Of a stretch of DNA of 64,000 bases, positions 18,516-27,469 are shown in pieces. The DNA comes from Scybalousia_A sp045221575 (GTDB lineage Bacteria; Bacteroidota; Bacteroidia; Bacteroidales; P3). The stretch is taken from contig JBGUWU010000018.1 of assembly GCA_045221575.1 (NCBI GenBank), positions 1-64,000 of the forward strand, given 5' to 3'. How positions within the stretch are numbered: position 1 is the stretch's first letter; each line of letters starts with the position of its first letter. The position numbers were made by a program, and so were the translations under genes. The notes under the pieces were generated by a model that saw only the letters and a list, made by a program, of their open reading frames with translations, ran no database searches and had not been told where the DNA came from.

Positions 18516-19592
18516 TTAGTTATTTTTATACCACTGAGTTAAAAGGTGTATGCCTTCATCTATCTCTATTTTATGTTGCCAACCCAAAGAATGTAGTTTA
18601 GAAACGTCTGTCAATTTTCTTGGGGTACCGTCTGGCTTGTCACTATTCCAAAGTATAGTACCTTTATAGTCTATTTCTTTTTGTATTTTTTCGGCAAGTT
18701 CTTTTATTGTTATCTCTTTACCTGTACCTATGTTGATATGACAATTGCGAATCTCTTTTTGATTAGGAGAATAAGTGTCTTTGAAATCTACATTCAAAAG
18801 AATATGAACACTTGCATCAGCCATATCTTCACTCCACAAAAATTCTCTGAACACCTTACCTGTTCCCCATAAACTTAAAGTATCTTTGTTTATTCCGTAT
18901 TTACTTAATATTGCAATAATCTTTTCTTTATCTGCACTGCCATCAACATTCTCAACAGGACGTTTGTTTAAATCTTTTCTAAGTCCTTCAATATCGTTCT
19001 CCATTAGACATTTTGCCAAATAAATTTTTCTAATCATTGCTGGCATAACATGAGAATTTTCTAAATGAAAGTTATCGTTTGGACCATAAAGATTAGTTGG
19101 CATAACAGCAATATAATTACAACCATATTGAATAGAAAAACTTTCACACATCTTAAGTCCTGCTATCTTAGCAATGGCGTATGGTTCATTAGTATATTCT
19201 AATGGAGAAGTCAATAGAGCGGTTTCTGTCATTGGTTGTGCTGCATTGCGAGGATAAATACAAGTAGAACCGAGAAAAAGAAGTTTCTTTACTCCATGAC
19301 GAAAACTTTCGCCAATAACATTTTGTTGTATTTGCAGATTTTGATAAATAAAATCCGCACGGAAAGTATTGTTAGCCAAAATACCTCCTACATGTGCTGC
19401 AGCAAGAACTACTACTTGAGGATTTTCTTTATCAAAAAACTCTTTTACTTTTGCTCCGTCTAAAAGATCTAACTCTTTATGAGTACGAGCAACAAGATTA
19501 TTGTAACCTCTGTTTTTTAGATTATTCCAAATAGCAGAACCAACCAAACCTTTATGTCCTGCAACATATATTTTTACGTCTTTGCTAAACAT
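18516..19592 (-). CDS. fcl: GDP-L-fucose synthase
   Basis: 358 residues. A short-chain dehydrogenase that epimerises and reduces GDP-4-keto-6-deoxymannose to GDP-L-fucose with NADPH. The nucleotide-binding loop GHKGLVGSA is at about 12-20 and the catalytic YAIAK (Tyr about 138, Lys about 142) is intact. An insertion of about 40 residues (VENVDGSADKEKIIAILSKYGI), as in long Bacteroidetes homologues, explains the length. No gmd gene is in the window. The start overlaps the end of the terC-like gene by 8 bases, so the two are translationally coupled. Fucose made here would serve surface glycans. Confidence 0.95.
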   Translation of the reverse strand: MFSKDVKIYVAGHKGLVGSAIWNNLKNRGYNNLVARTHKELDLLDGAKVKEFFDKENPQVVVLAAAHVGGILANNTFRADFIYQNLQIQQNVIGESFRHGVKKLLFLGSTCIYPRNAAQPMTETALLTSPLEYTNEPYAIAKIAGLKMCESFSIQYGCNYIAVMPTNLYGPNDNFHLENSHVMPAMIRKIYLAKCLMENDIEGLRKDLNKRPVENVDGSADKEKIIAILSKYGINKDTLSLWGTGKVFREFLWSEDMADASVHILLNVDFKDTYSPNQKEIRNCHINIGTGKEITIKELAEKIQKEIDYKGTILWNSDKPDGTPRKLTDVSKLHSLGWQHKIEIDEGIHLLTQWYKNN

Positions 19593-20661
19593 CTCTTACT
19601 TCTTTTTTTTCAGGTAAAGCGATTGAAAGCAATATACTTATAAGCAAAATACCGATAATTACTAAAAGAGAATAAAGTATAGGTATTTCAAAACCTATAG
19701 GCTCACATTCCACCACCATCTTTACTCCAATAAACAACAATAGAACAGATAATCCTGTCTTTAAAAATCTAAACATACGTATTATTCCACTTATAAGGAA
19801 GAATAAGGAACGTAAGCCAAGAATTGCAAAAATATTGGAGAAGAAAACAATATATGGGTCTTTAGTTACTGAAAATATCGCCGGAATACTATCTACTGCG
19901 AATAGTATATCAGTAAATTCTATCATTATAAGACATAATAGTAGCGGAGTTATATATATTTTGTTATCAATTCTTTTTATAAAATCGTGTCCTTCTATAT
20001 TCTTGGTTATAGGAAACATCTTTGAGAAGAACTTTATTATAGGATTGTTTTCAGGGTGCATCTCTTCTTTTTTGTTTCTATTGAGATACATAGTAATAGC
20101 CGAATATATTAAGAACACACCGAAGACTAATAATATCCATTCATACTTTGCAACTAAGGCACCTGCAAGAAAAATAAAAAGAAACCTCATCACCATTGCA
20201 CCAATTATCCCCCACATTAACACACGCTTATAATATTGTGGCGGAACAGCAAAAGAGGAAAAGATAAGTATCATTACGAATATATTGTCTATGCTTAGTG
20301 AATATTCTATAAGGTATCCTGTAAAATATTCCAAGGTTAGATTTTTATTATACTCATTCACTGCCTCAGCAAAGGACATATCTTGTGCTGAATGAGCAAT
20401 AGAGGTTTCGTGATACTTCTGTGCTACTTCTATAAGTGTTTGTTTGTCTTCTATACCATGTATTTGATTTCCCGCAAATCGGATAACAATACCAAAAACG
20501 ACTGCTAAACCTGCCCATATCAACGTTGTCACTACTGCCCTTTTCAAACTTACTACCTTATCTTTCTTCTCCAACACTCCCAAGTCAAATACCAATAAAG
20601 CAAGTATGACTACAACAAAGCCAACAAAAAATAATATTTGTATAAGTTGAGAATCTAACAT
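19585..20661 (-). CDS. TerC/Alx family integral membrane protein
   Basis: 358 residues with about nine transmembrane segments. The TerC core motif FTGYLIEYSLSIDNIFVMILIFSSF and the later EFTDILFAVDSIPAIFSVTKDPYIVFFSNIFAILGLRSLFF carry the conserved acidic residues. Relatives act in metal (Mn2+) efflux, tellurite resistance or metalation of exported enzymes; the role here is not shown. The frame starts at TTG 20670, but ATG 20661 (MLDSQLIQ) is preferred. Confidence 0.93.
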   Translation of the reverse strand: MLDSQLIQILFFVGFVVVILALLVFDLGVLEKKDKVVSLKRAVVTTLIWAGLAVVFGIVIRFAGNQIHGIEDKQTLIEVAQKYHETSIAHSAQDMSFAEAVNEYNKNLTLEYFTGYLIEYSLSIDNIFVMILIFSSFAVPPQYYKRVLMWGIIGAMVMRFLFIFLAGALVAKYEWILLVFGVFLIYSAITMYLNRNKKEEMHPENNPIIKFFSKMFPITKNIEGHDFIKRIDNKIYITPLLLCLIMIEFTDILFAVDSIPAIFSVTKDPYIVFFSNIFAILGLRSLFFLISGIIRMFRFLKTGLSVLLLFIGVKMVVECEPIGFEIPILYSLLVIIGILLISILLSIALPEKKEVRDV

Positions 20662-20680
20662 AAATAACAATTTTAATTTG

Positions 20681-20688
20681 CAAAGTTA
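20681..20688 (-). promoter_or_regulatory. -7 promoter element for terC-fcl-cdd
   Basis: The minus strand reads TAACTTTG, 20 bases upstream of the terC-like ATG. Confidence 0.55.
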
Positions 20689-21023
20689 CAAAATAAAACT
20701 AATCTCTAATAATTTTTAACAAATAAACAACAGCATTAACAACATAAAATACTTCAAAAACCCAATTAAAAACCTTTAAAACTGCGAAGAATTTTTACAT
20801 TATGTTATTTTTGTAAAAAGATATGGAAAGATAATTTGGTTATATCAAAAATTTTTATTAACTTTGCAGAAAATAATCGGTGGTTTTGGGTAAAGTTTTT
20901 GCAGAAACATTACATATTTACCTTAAACCATTATCAAAATAGCAAAGACTATAATATCGTTTTTTTGAAAATTGAGTTAATACTTGAAATCACTTGATTA
21001 TTTTTTTTGTTTATAAGGCAAAA

Positions 21024-21155
21024 AAAACGCCGTTTTCAAAAACAGAAACGCCGTTTTGTTATCTAAAAAACCAAGTTTCTGTACATAAAAACCAAGTCTT
21101 TTTATAAAAAGATCAAGTTTTCGTAAAAAAAGATCAAGTTTTTTTAGAAGAAAAC
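21024..21155 (+). repeat. 21-bp-period repeat array, locus D (6 units)
   Basis: Two head units carry AAACGCCGTTTT exactly 21 bases apart (CGCCG at 21028 and 21049). After a 23-base step come four exact 21-base units starting CAAG at 21072, 21093, 21114 and 21135, each with a T-run then an A-run. It lies between the divergent terC-like and beta-CASP genes. The rest of 20689-21294 shows no gene. Confidence 0.75.
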
Positions 21156-21294
21156 GAAGATTTATAGAAAAATTGCCTTATCTCCTCTCAAAAAAAACTT
21201 GCTTTTGGGAGAATGTTTGTTTATTATCATTTCCCAAAGAAAACACACAAATAATATTTTCTTAGTATAATATGGTTAGTTTTTAAATTTTGTG

Positions 21295-21302
21295 TAAATT
21301 TG
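21295..21302 (+). promoter_or_regulatory. -7 promoter element for the beta-CASP gene
   Basis: TAAATTTG, 28 bases before the ATG at 21330. Confidence 0.55.
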
Positions 21303-21329
21303 CACTACTTAAATTTTTGAAGAAAAACT

Positions 21330-22733
21330 ATGACAATACAATTTTTAGGTGCTACAAAAGAAGTAACAGGAAGCAAACACTTGATAACAACAGATAGTGG
21401 CACAAAAATACTTTTGGATTGCGGATTATACCAAGGTAAGGGCTTGGAAACATATAACGATAACATAGATTTAGGATTTAACCCACAAGAAGTTGATTAT
21501 CTTATATTATCTCATGCTCATATAGATCATTCTGGTCTTATCCCTTATATCATTAAAGAAGGTTTTAGAGGCACTGTTCTTTGTACCCCAGCAACAAGAG
21601 ATTTATGTGCAATAATGCTTCCCGATTCTGGTAGGATACAGGAATTAGATACCATAACTTTTAATAAGAAGAGAGAAAAACAAGGCAAAAGTACCATAAC
21701 TCCAATATACAACGAAGAAGACGCTCGTTTGGCTTTGCAATATTTTGTCTCTATTCCATACGATAGAGAAATGAAATTTGGAGATTTTTCTCTTATGTTT
21801 ACAGACAATGGTCATATTCTTGGAAGTGCTACTTGTAACCTAAAGATTAAACGTAATGATGGTCAAGATCCTGTCCGCATCGCTTTCACGGGAGACATAG
21901 GAAGATACGAAGGAAGAATACTAAAAAAACCTCAGCAGTTCCCACAAGCAGACTATATTATTATGGAATCAACTTATGGAGATAGGGAACACAAACCTGT
22001 AACTCAAAGTGATGATGACCTTTTAGACGTCGTTAAATATACTTGCATTCAAAAACAAGGAAAACTTATTATACCTTCTTTTGCTGTTGGCCGTTCTCAA
22101 GAAATAATCTTTGCCCTTAATACTCTTTGGGAAGAAGGCAGACTTCCTAATATAGACGTTTATGTTGATTCCCCTTTAAGCGTTAATGCAACTAATATCT
22201 TTAAACTTCATACTGAAAGTTTCAATGATGAAATGAAGATGTTTATGCGACAAGACCCAGATCCATTTGGATTTGATAAGCTAAGATATATTCAATCTTC
22301 AAAAGAAAGTAAAGAATTAAATTACTCAATGGAGCCTTGCATAATCATTTCTGCAAGTGGCATGATGGAGGCAGGACGAGTAAAACATCATATAGCAAAC
22401 AATATAGAAAAGAAATCAACAACTATACTTGGAGTAGGTTATTGCGCCCCAACAACTTTAGGTTATCGTATCTTGAAAGGAGATAAATTGGTTTCTATTT
22501 TTGGAGTATCTCACAAAGTAAAAGCAGATATAAGAAAATTAGAGTCTTATTCAGCTCACGCAGATTGTAAAGAGTTGTTAAAATTCATTGATCACCAAGA
22601 TAGGAATCAAGTAAAAAAAGTTATAGTCGTGCATGGCGAAGAAAAAACGCAGAAAAACTTTGCAAAAAGTCTTCATGCTAATGGTTTTAAGGACGTTTTA
22701 ATTCCAGCAAAACACGATAAGATAGAAATATAA
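21330..22733 (+). CDS. Metallo-beta-lactamase/beta-CASP RNase-type protein
   Basis: 467 residues. Zn-dependent nuclease fold: LSHAHIDHSG (about 59-68) is the metal-binding HxHxDH motif; IMESTYGDR, the beta-CASP segment (PSFAVGRSQEIIFAL), ISASGMMEAGRVKHH and SYSAHADCKELL complete the CPSF-73/YSH1-like pattern. Such proteins act as RNA endo- or exonucleases; the target is unknown. The small thioredoxin-like gene follows after one base, so the two are co-transcribed. Confidence 0.93.
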   Translation: MTIQFLGATKEVTGSKHLITTDSGTKILLDCGLYQGKGLETYNDNIDLGFNPQEVDYLILSHAHIDHSGLIPYIIKEGFRGTVLCTPATRDLCAIMLPDSGRIQELDTITFNKKREKQGKSTITPIYNEEDARLALQYFVSIPYDREMKFGDFSLMFTDNGHILGSATCNLKIKRNDGQDPVRIAFTGDIGRYEGRILKKPQQFPQADYIIMESTYGDREHKPVTQSDDDLLDVVKYTCIQKQGKLIIPSFAVGRSQEIIFALNTLWEEGRLPNIDVYVDSPLSVNATNIFKLHTESFNDEMKMFMRQDPDPFGFDKLRYIQSSKESKELNYSMEPCIIISASGMMEAGRVKHHIANNIEKKSTTILGVGYCAPTTLGYRILKGDKLVSIFGVSHKVKADIRKLESYSAHADCKELLKFIDHQDRNQVKKVIVVHGEEKTQKNFAKSLHANGFKDVLIPAKHDKIEI

Positions 22734-22734
22734 G

Positions 22735-23232
22735 ATGAGGTTTTGGTGTGTTATATTGTCTTGCTTCTGTTTTTTCTTGTCTTACGCTCAAGAACAGATA
22801 GATTATTTTGACAAATACAACAATCAACATTTAGGGACCTTGGTTTTTGATATTAATTTCATAACAACAGAAGACACAACAAACAAACAAACCCTTTATT
22901 CCTTGCAGGCGGATAGTATTTACTTGTTTTTCTATGACCCTTTCTGCGAACATTGTTTGAAAGAGATAAAAAATTTAAAGAAAGACAAGCAGATAAACAG
23001 AGCTATCAAAGAAAAGTCGCTCATTTTCCTAAGCATAGCACCAGATATAGACTATTCTGTTTGGCAAAAGACACAAAAGAAAATGCCTAAGCAATGGCTA
23101 AATGTATATAGTAGTCAAAATTCAGAAATAATCAAACGTTTGCTTTGGAAAGTACCTGAGTTATTTGTTTTAGACAAAGATAAGAGAATAAAATATATAA
23201 ATATGTATAGAGAGGACTTGGAAGATGAATAG
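22735..23232 (+). CDS. Exported thioredoxin-like protein with CxxC motif
   Basis: 165 residues. The signal peptide is about 1-18 (FWCVILSCFCFFLSYAQ). The segment SIYLFFYDPFCEHCLKEIKNLK contains a thioredoxin-like CxxC (C-E-H-C), and LWKVPELFVLDKDKRIKYI resembles the cis-Pro strand of a thioredoxin fold. Probably a periplasmic thiol protein of the TlpA/DUF5106-like group; partner unknown. Its end overlaps the aroQ start by 8 bases. Confidence 0.75.
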   Translation: MRFWCVILSCFCFFLSYAQEQIDYFDKYNNQHLGTLVFDINFITTEDTTNKQTLYSLQADSIYLFFYDPFCEHCLKEIKNLKKDKQINRAIKEKSLIFLSIAPDIDYSVWQKTQKKMPKQWLNVYSSQNSEIIKRLLWKVPELFVLDKDKRIKYINMYREDLEDE

Positions 23233-23638
23233 AATAAAGATAATCAACGGAGCAAATCTTAATCTTTTAGGACAAAGAGAGAAAGATATTTATGGCGATA
23301 AGGATTTTTTATCTTACTTAGAGGAGTTAAGAAAAAAATACTCTCAAATTCAAATAGACTATTTTCAATCCAATGTAGAAGGAGAGTTAGTCAACGAATT
23401 ACAGAATAGTAATGCAGATGCTATTATTTTAAATGCTGGCGGATACACACACACTTCCGTTGTCATAAGAGATGCCATTGCAAGCATAAACACTCCTGTT
23501 ATAGAAGTACATATTTCTAATATTTTTGCAAGAGAAAGTTTTCGTCAAACCTCTCTTATTGCTCCTGTATGCAAAGGAAGTATCATAGGATTTGGACTTA
23601 AATCCTACGAATTAGCCCTTAATTATTTTCTTTTGTAA
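23225..23638 (+). CDS. aroQ: 3-dehydroquinate dehydratase, type II
   Basis: 137 residues. Third step of the shikimate pathway. Family motifs: INGANLNLLGQRE, the catalytic Tyr in KDIYGDKDF, ILNAGGYTHTSVVIRDAI, and VEVHxSN-like VIEVHISNIFARESFRQ with the catalytic His and the Arg that binds substrate. Overlaps the thioredoxin-like gene (ATG inside its last codons), which suggests coupling. It converges with the Nudix gene with only 8 bases between and no hairpin. Confidence 0.96.
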   Translation: MNRIKIINGANLNLLGQREKDIYGDKDFLSYLEELRKKYSQIQIDYFQSNVEGELVNELQNSNADAIILNAGGYTHTSVVIRDAIASINTPVIEVHISNIFARESFRQTSLIAPVCKGSIIGFGLKSYELALNYFLL

Positions 23639-23646
23639 TCAAAAGA

Positions 23647-24288
23647 CTAAAGCAATATTTCAAACTTGTTAGCATATAAAGACAACAAATGTCTTATATT
23701 AGGATAGCTTGCTTTAATTATATCGGCTATTTTATCTTGTTTAATCCAACATAAATCTTTTATTCCCTCCTCTGTTTGTGGTAAAAGTTTTTCCTTGCTT
23801 GAGGCTTTCATCTTATACCAATAGGTATGTTTTAGTTCGTATCTGCCATGCATATAATAGGAATGAAAACTAATGTCTATGAAGTCCTTTATCTCTAATT
23901 CTTTTATTCCTGTCTCCTCTGCCACTTCTCTTTTCGCTGTCAATGGAAAACTTTCTCCTAATTCCCAATGACCTTTTGGTAAATCCCAATAACCATTTCT
24001 AAACATAAACAACAGCTCTTTGTTTTCATTCTCCACTATTCCTCCTGCTGCAAAAACGTGATAAAGTTTTTTTGTCGCCATAGCAAAAACTTCTTCTACA
24101 GAAAGAGAATCGCAAATAAAAGCAATGTTTTCTTCACTCTTTTCAAAAAAAATTAGAGGTAAATTTTCTTCTGTGCTATTGATTTTATCACAATCTATAA
24201 TTCTTTGATAATCTTTTAAATCCTCGTCTTTTGGAGTTTTTGTTATCAAAATTTTGTTATGTTTGTTAAAAATTGTGTATTTTTGCAT
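23647..24288 (-). CDS. Nudix hydrolase
   Basis: 213 residues. A perfect Nudix box occurs in the second half: G-HWELG-E-SFPLTAK-REVAEETGI. An N-terminal region of about 90 residues without recognised family precedes it (YTIFNKHNKILITKTP..). Hydrolyses nucleoside-diphosphate derivatives; the substrate cannot be inferred. It diverges from pyrE with only 27 bases between the start codons. Confidence 0.9.
   Translation of the reverse strand: MQKYTIFNKHNKILITKTPKDEDLKDYQRIIDCDKINSTEENLPLIFFEKSEENIAFICDSLSVEEVFAMATKKLYHVFAAGGIVENENKELLFMFRNGYWDLPKGHWELGESFPLTAKREVAEETGIKELEIKDFIDISFHSYYMHGRYELKHTYWYKMKASSKEKLLPQTEEGIKDLCWIKQDKIADIIKASYPNIRHLLSLYANKFEILL
24278..24285 (+). promoter_or_regulatory. -7 promoter element for pyrE inside the Nudix 5' end
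   Basis: TATTTTTG matches TAnnTTTG and lies 30 bases before the pyrE ATG, within the first codons of the divergent Nudix gene. Confidence 0.45.
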
Positions 24289-24315
24289 AATATTAACGTT
24301 TTATAATTTTAAATT

Positions 24316-24960
24316 ATGAATAAAGAAAACGCAATGGAAGCCGCACGTTGTCTATTAGACATAAAGGCAATAAAACTCTCTCCAGAAAATCCTTTTACCT
24401 GGGCTTCAGGTAGAAAATCGCCAATATATTGCGACAATCGTCTCACTCTTTCTTATCCACCTATAAGAACGTATTTAAGGCAGCAATTCGTATCTATAGT
24501 GAACGAAATGTTTTCAAATGTTGATGTGATTGCCGGTGTCGCAACAGGAGGTATAGCACAAGGAGTATTAGTTGCACAAGACCTTGGCAAGCCTTTTATC
24601 TATGTAAGACCCGAAGCAAAAAGCCACGGAATGAAAAACCAAATAGAAGGCGATGTTAAACCGGGACAAACTGTGTTTGTAATAGAAGATTTGATTTCAA
24701 CAGGAAAAAGTAGTTTGTTAGCCGTAGATGCTCTTAGAGATGCAGGTTGTGATGTAAAAGGTATGGCTGCTATTTTTACTTATGAATTGGAAGTAGCAAA
24801 GAAAAACTTTATGGAAAAGAACGTTGCTTTGCAAACCATTACCAATTACAGCACATTGATAGAAGTTGCCGTAGCGGAGAAATACATTTCAGAACAAAAT
24901 CTTGAATCTTTGAGCAAATGGAGGGAGAATCCTGAGAAATGGAGCGATGAAAGAATGTAA
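24316..24960 (+). CDS. pyrE: Orotate phosphoribosyltransferase
   Basis: 214 residues. Makes OMP from orotate and PRPP in pyrimidine synthesis. FTWASGRKSPIYCDNRLTLSYP is the substrate-binding N-terminus and VFVIEDLISTGKSSLLAVDALRDAG the PRPP-binding loop. It opens a run of three plus-strand genes with short gaps (12 and 19 bases). Confidence 0.97.
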   Translation: MNKENAMEAARCLLDIKAIKLSPENPFTWASGRKSPIYCDNRLTLSYPPIRTYLRQQFVSIVNEMFSNVDVIAGVATGGIAQGVLVAQDLGKPFIYVRPEAKSHGMKNQIEGDVKPGQTVFVIEDLISTGKSSLLAVDALRDAGCDVKGMAAIFTYELEVAKKNFMEKNVALQTITNYSTLIEVAVAEKYISEQNLESLSKWRENPEKWSDERM

Positions 24961-24972
24961 TAATTTGTTCTT

Positions 24973-25404
24973 ATGAAAAAAATAGATACTAAAATAGTAG
25001 AATTAAACAAACCGGTTGAAGCTGTTTTCTATGCTTTGAGTGATTTTTCTAATCTTAGAGCATTACCAGAAGCAAACGAAAAAATAAAAGACTTTAAATG
25101 CACTTATGATACTTTGTCTTTTTCTGTTGATGCTAATGGAATGGCTAACGTGGAGGTAGAATTAAAGATAACAGATAGAAAACCTTTTGAATACATCACA
25201 ATAATGAATCAAAAAGATATAATGGGAGGTTTTTCATTTGCTATGAATTTTATCTTTACAAAAGTTACCGACTACTCCTGCACAATACAAGGCAAATGTA
25301 ATGTTGAAGGCAATGCAATGATTCTAATGATGTTTAAAAAACAGATAGAAAACGGCTTAAATACTCTTATGGACGGTATAAAAAAATCTGTAGATGGAAT
25401 ATAA
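24973..25404 (+). CDS. SRPBCC/START-like small-ligand-binding protein
   Basis: 143 residues, soluble. The pattern KIVELNKPVEAVFYALSDFSNLRALPE..., mid-protein beta strands and the C-terminal helix FKKQIENGLNTLMDGIKKSVDGI fit the helix-grip SRPBCC fold. Ligand and function unknown. Co-directional with pyrE and the following PorE-like gene. Confidence 0.75.
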   Translation: MKKIDTKIVELNKPVEAVFYALSDFSNLRALPEANEKIKDFKCTYDTLSFSVDANGMANVEVELKITDRKPFEYITIMNQKDIMGGFSFAMNFIFTKVTDYSCTIQGKCNVEGNAMILMMFKKQIENGLNTLMDGIKKSVDGI

Positions 25405-25423
25405 TTAAACAATAATTCTATTT

Positions 25424-27253
25424 ATGAAAAAAATAAGCTTACTTTTTGTGTTGTTATTGTCTTTATCCTTTCTTTATGCACAAAAAGTAAGTTTTTTTGA
25501 TTATGACCCTTGTTCTGAAGATATAAACAAAGGTCAAAGGAAGCAGTTTCAAAAAGCACTTTCTTTATTCAAAGAACGAAAATATCAAAAAGCATCTCTT
25601 ATTTTTACTGACATGATAAAAAAAGATGAGGCTTTTGCTTCAGTGTATTTTATGATGGGAATGATAGGTGTTAGCAATGATAATCCTACAATGATCAGAA
25701 AATACTTCCCTTTGTGTGAAGAATATTGCAAAGACTTCTCTCACCCTTTGTTGTGGTATTATCTTGGCATAATAAATTACTCTGACGAAAACTATATTAA
25801 AGCACAAGAGGACTTTCAGAACTTTATGACGCTATCAGAAGAGCAAGAAGAGTATGATTCTTTACGCTCTTGTGCAATAAACTACTTAAATTGGAGTGAT
25901 TTTCTATACAAAACAACAGCAAACCCTGTATCTTTTAATCCTAAAAGAATAGAATATTTAGCAGAAAAGAGTAATTACTTTGAACCTTTTATTACTGCAG
26001 ATAGCTCAGAGATATATTTTATTAGAGAAGAATTCGTAATGGATACCATTAAAGACAGTTTCCTTTCTTCTTCTACTTTAAGAAAAGAAATTAAATCTGG
26101 CAAAGCAACATTGGATACAGATTTTTATTATGACAGAGGTTTAGTTCTTCCTACTCCTTTCAACATTGCAAAAAAAGAAAGTAGAGTAAGCATAACGGCT
26201 GATAATAATTTGCTGTTCTTTTCTGTACAAAACAAAAAATCTTGGGATATTGTCTATTGTGAAAGATACGGAGATTATTGGTCTGAAGCAAAAACTATTA
26301 ACATTAACACAGATGAGTTTGATGAGCTCCAACCTTTCATTACTTGGGACGGAAATTCTTTGTTTTTTGTTTCCAATCGTAAAGGAGGAAAAGGTGGTAT
26401 GGATATTTGGTTAAGCAACAGAGTGGATAAAGACACTTGGAGTGAGCCTCGCAATCTTGGTTCTACTGTCAATACTCCTTTTGATGAAACATTTCCTTTC
26501 CTTTCTTTTAATGATGAAATATTATATTTTGTTTCCAATGGACATAAAACAATTGGCGGAACAGATATTTTTTATAAAAAACTTTCAAAAGAAGAACAGC
26601 CTAAAAATATAGGTTATCCTATTAACACCGAAGGCTATGAAAACAATATGGGAGTAATGCTTGATGGAGAGACTGCATACACCACACTGCAATTAGAAAA
26701 AACCAAGCACACCTCTATTGTTACTTTCACCCTACCAAAAGAAGCTATGAGTGGAAAATGCAGATTGGTTAAAGGAATAGTTAATTTTGAAGTAGAAACT
26801 AATATTAATATGGATCTATTTAATGCTACCAAAAACAATTTCCATAATATTAGTATTACTCCAAACAATCCTACATTTTCATTAGTTTTACAAGATGGCG
26901 ACGATTACTTTTTAACTCTTAACAAAATAGGTTATATGTTTTCTGCTACCAAAATAAAAGATACGGACTCCTTATCTATTTATGTAAAACCTGTAGAAAG
27001 TGGTCAAGTTATGCTGTTAGACAATATTAATCTCAACCAATCTAATACTGATTTCACTCAAGAAACATATATATCCATCATTATTCCTTTCCTGAACTTT
27101 GTTTCCAACAATGCACACACGAGAATAAACATATATTCGGAAGAAAAAATACTCAAAGTCTTAGAAAAACATCTTTTAAATAAAGGTATCCGTAAGGACA
27201 GATTTGAATTAATAAAATCAAAAAGTAGCAATATCTTTTACGAAATTCAATAA
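25424..27253 (+). CDS. PorE-like exported protein: TPR, PD40 propeller, degenerate OmpA tail
   Basis: 609 residues. Signal peptide about 1-19. TPR-like repeats (about 30-150) are followed by PD40/WD40-like blades (YFEPFITADSSEIYFIRE; ESRVSITADNNLLFFSVQ; ELQPFITWDGNSLFFVSNRKGGKGGMDIW; DETFPFLSFNDEILYFVSNGHKTIGGTDIFY). This order resembles PorE, a T9SS component that in Porphyromonas and Flavobacterium ends in an OmpA domain binding peptidoglycan. Here the last 70 residues (RINIYSEEKILKVLEKHLLNKGIRKDRFELI) look like an OmpA C-domain remnant that lacks the TD..G and NxxLSxxRA residues. It could be a PorE paralogue rather than the working PorE. Confidence 0.75.
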   Translation: MKKISLLFVLLLSLSFLYAQKVSFFDYDPCSEDINKGQRKQFQKALSLFKERKYQKASLIFTDMIKKDEAFASVYFMMGMIGVSNDNPTMIRKYFPLCEEYCKDFSHPLLWYYLGIINYSDENYIKAQEDFQNFMTLSEEQEEYDSLRSCAINYLNWSDFLYKTTANPVSFNPKRIEYLAEKSNYFEPFITADSSEIYFIREEFVMDTIKDSFLSSSTLRKEIKSGKATLDTDFYYDRGLVLPTPFNIAKKESRVSITADNNLLFFSVQNKKSWDIVYCERYGDYWSEAKTININTDEFDELQPFITWDGNSLFFVSNRKGGKGGMDIWLSNRVDKDTWSEPRNLGSTVNTPFDETFPFLSFNDEILYFVSNGHKTIGGTDIFYKKLSKEEQPKNIGYPINTEGYENNMGVMLDGETAYTTLQLEKTKHTSIVTFTLPKEAMSGKCRLVKGIVNFEVETNINMDLFNATKNNFHNISITPNNPTFSLVLQDGDDYFLTLNKIGYMFSATKIKDTDSLSIYVKPVESGQVMLLDNINLNQSNTDFTQETYISIIIPFLNFVSNNAHTRINIYSEEKILKVLEKHLLNKGIRKDRFELIKSKSSNIFYEIQ

Positions 27254-27319
27254 AAAAGTAGAAGTGCAATAAAAAGAATAAAAAATGCAATAAAAATAAA
27301 CAGAAGTACAATAAAAAAG

Positions 27320-27344
27320 CGACCCAATCAAATTGATTAGGTCG
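27320..27344. terminator. Bidirectional terminator
   Basis: The hairpin CGACCCAATCAA/TTGATTAGGTCG has one C-A mismatch. It is followed by TTTATTTTCTTTTTTT on the plus strand and preceded by AATAAAAAA. It serves the PorE-like gene and the convergent tRNA cluster. Confidence 0.75.
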
Positions 27345-27364
27345 TTTATTTTCTTTTTTTGTTG

Positions 27365-27438
27365 TGATCTAAGAAGGATTCGAACCTTCGACCTACTGCT
27401 TAGAAGGCAGTTGCTCTATCCAGCTGAGCTATTAGACC
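27365..27438 (-). tRNA. tRNA-Arg (anticodon TCT)
   Basis: Minus-strand cloverleaf: acceptor GGTCTAA/TTAGATC with a G-U pair, D-arm AGCTCAGCTGGATAGAGC, anticodon stem ACTGC/GCAGT with loop CTTCTAA, and T-arm GAAGGTTCGAATCCTTC. Confidence 0.95.
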
Positions 27439-27469
27439 TTTTTAAGACTCGAAGCCTTTTCTTTTTAAG

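Noticed and set aside
21024..21155. CRISPR array
   Set aside because: Units are 21 bases head to tail, degenerate throughout, without constant repeat plus unique spacer, and no cas genes are present.
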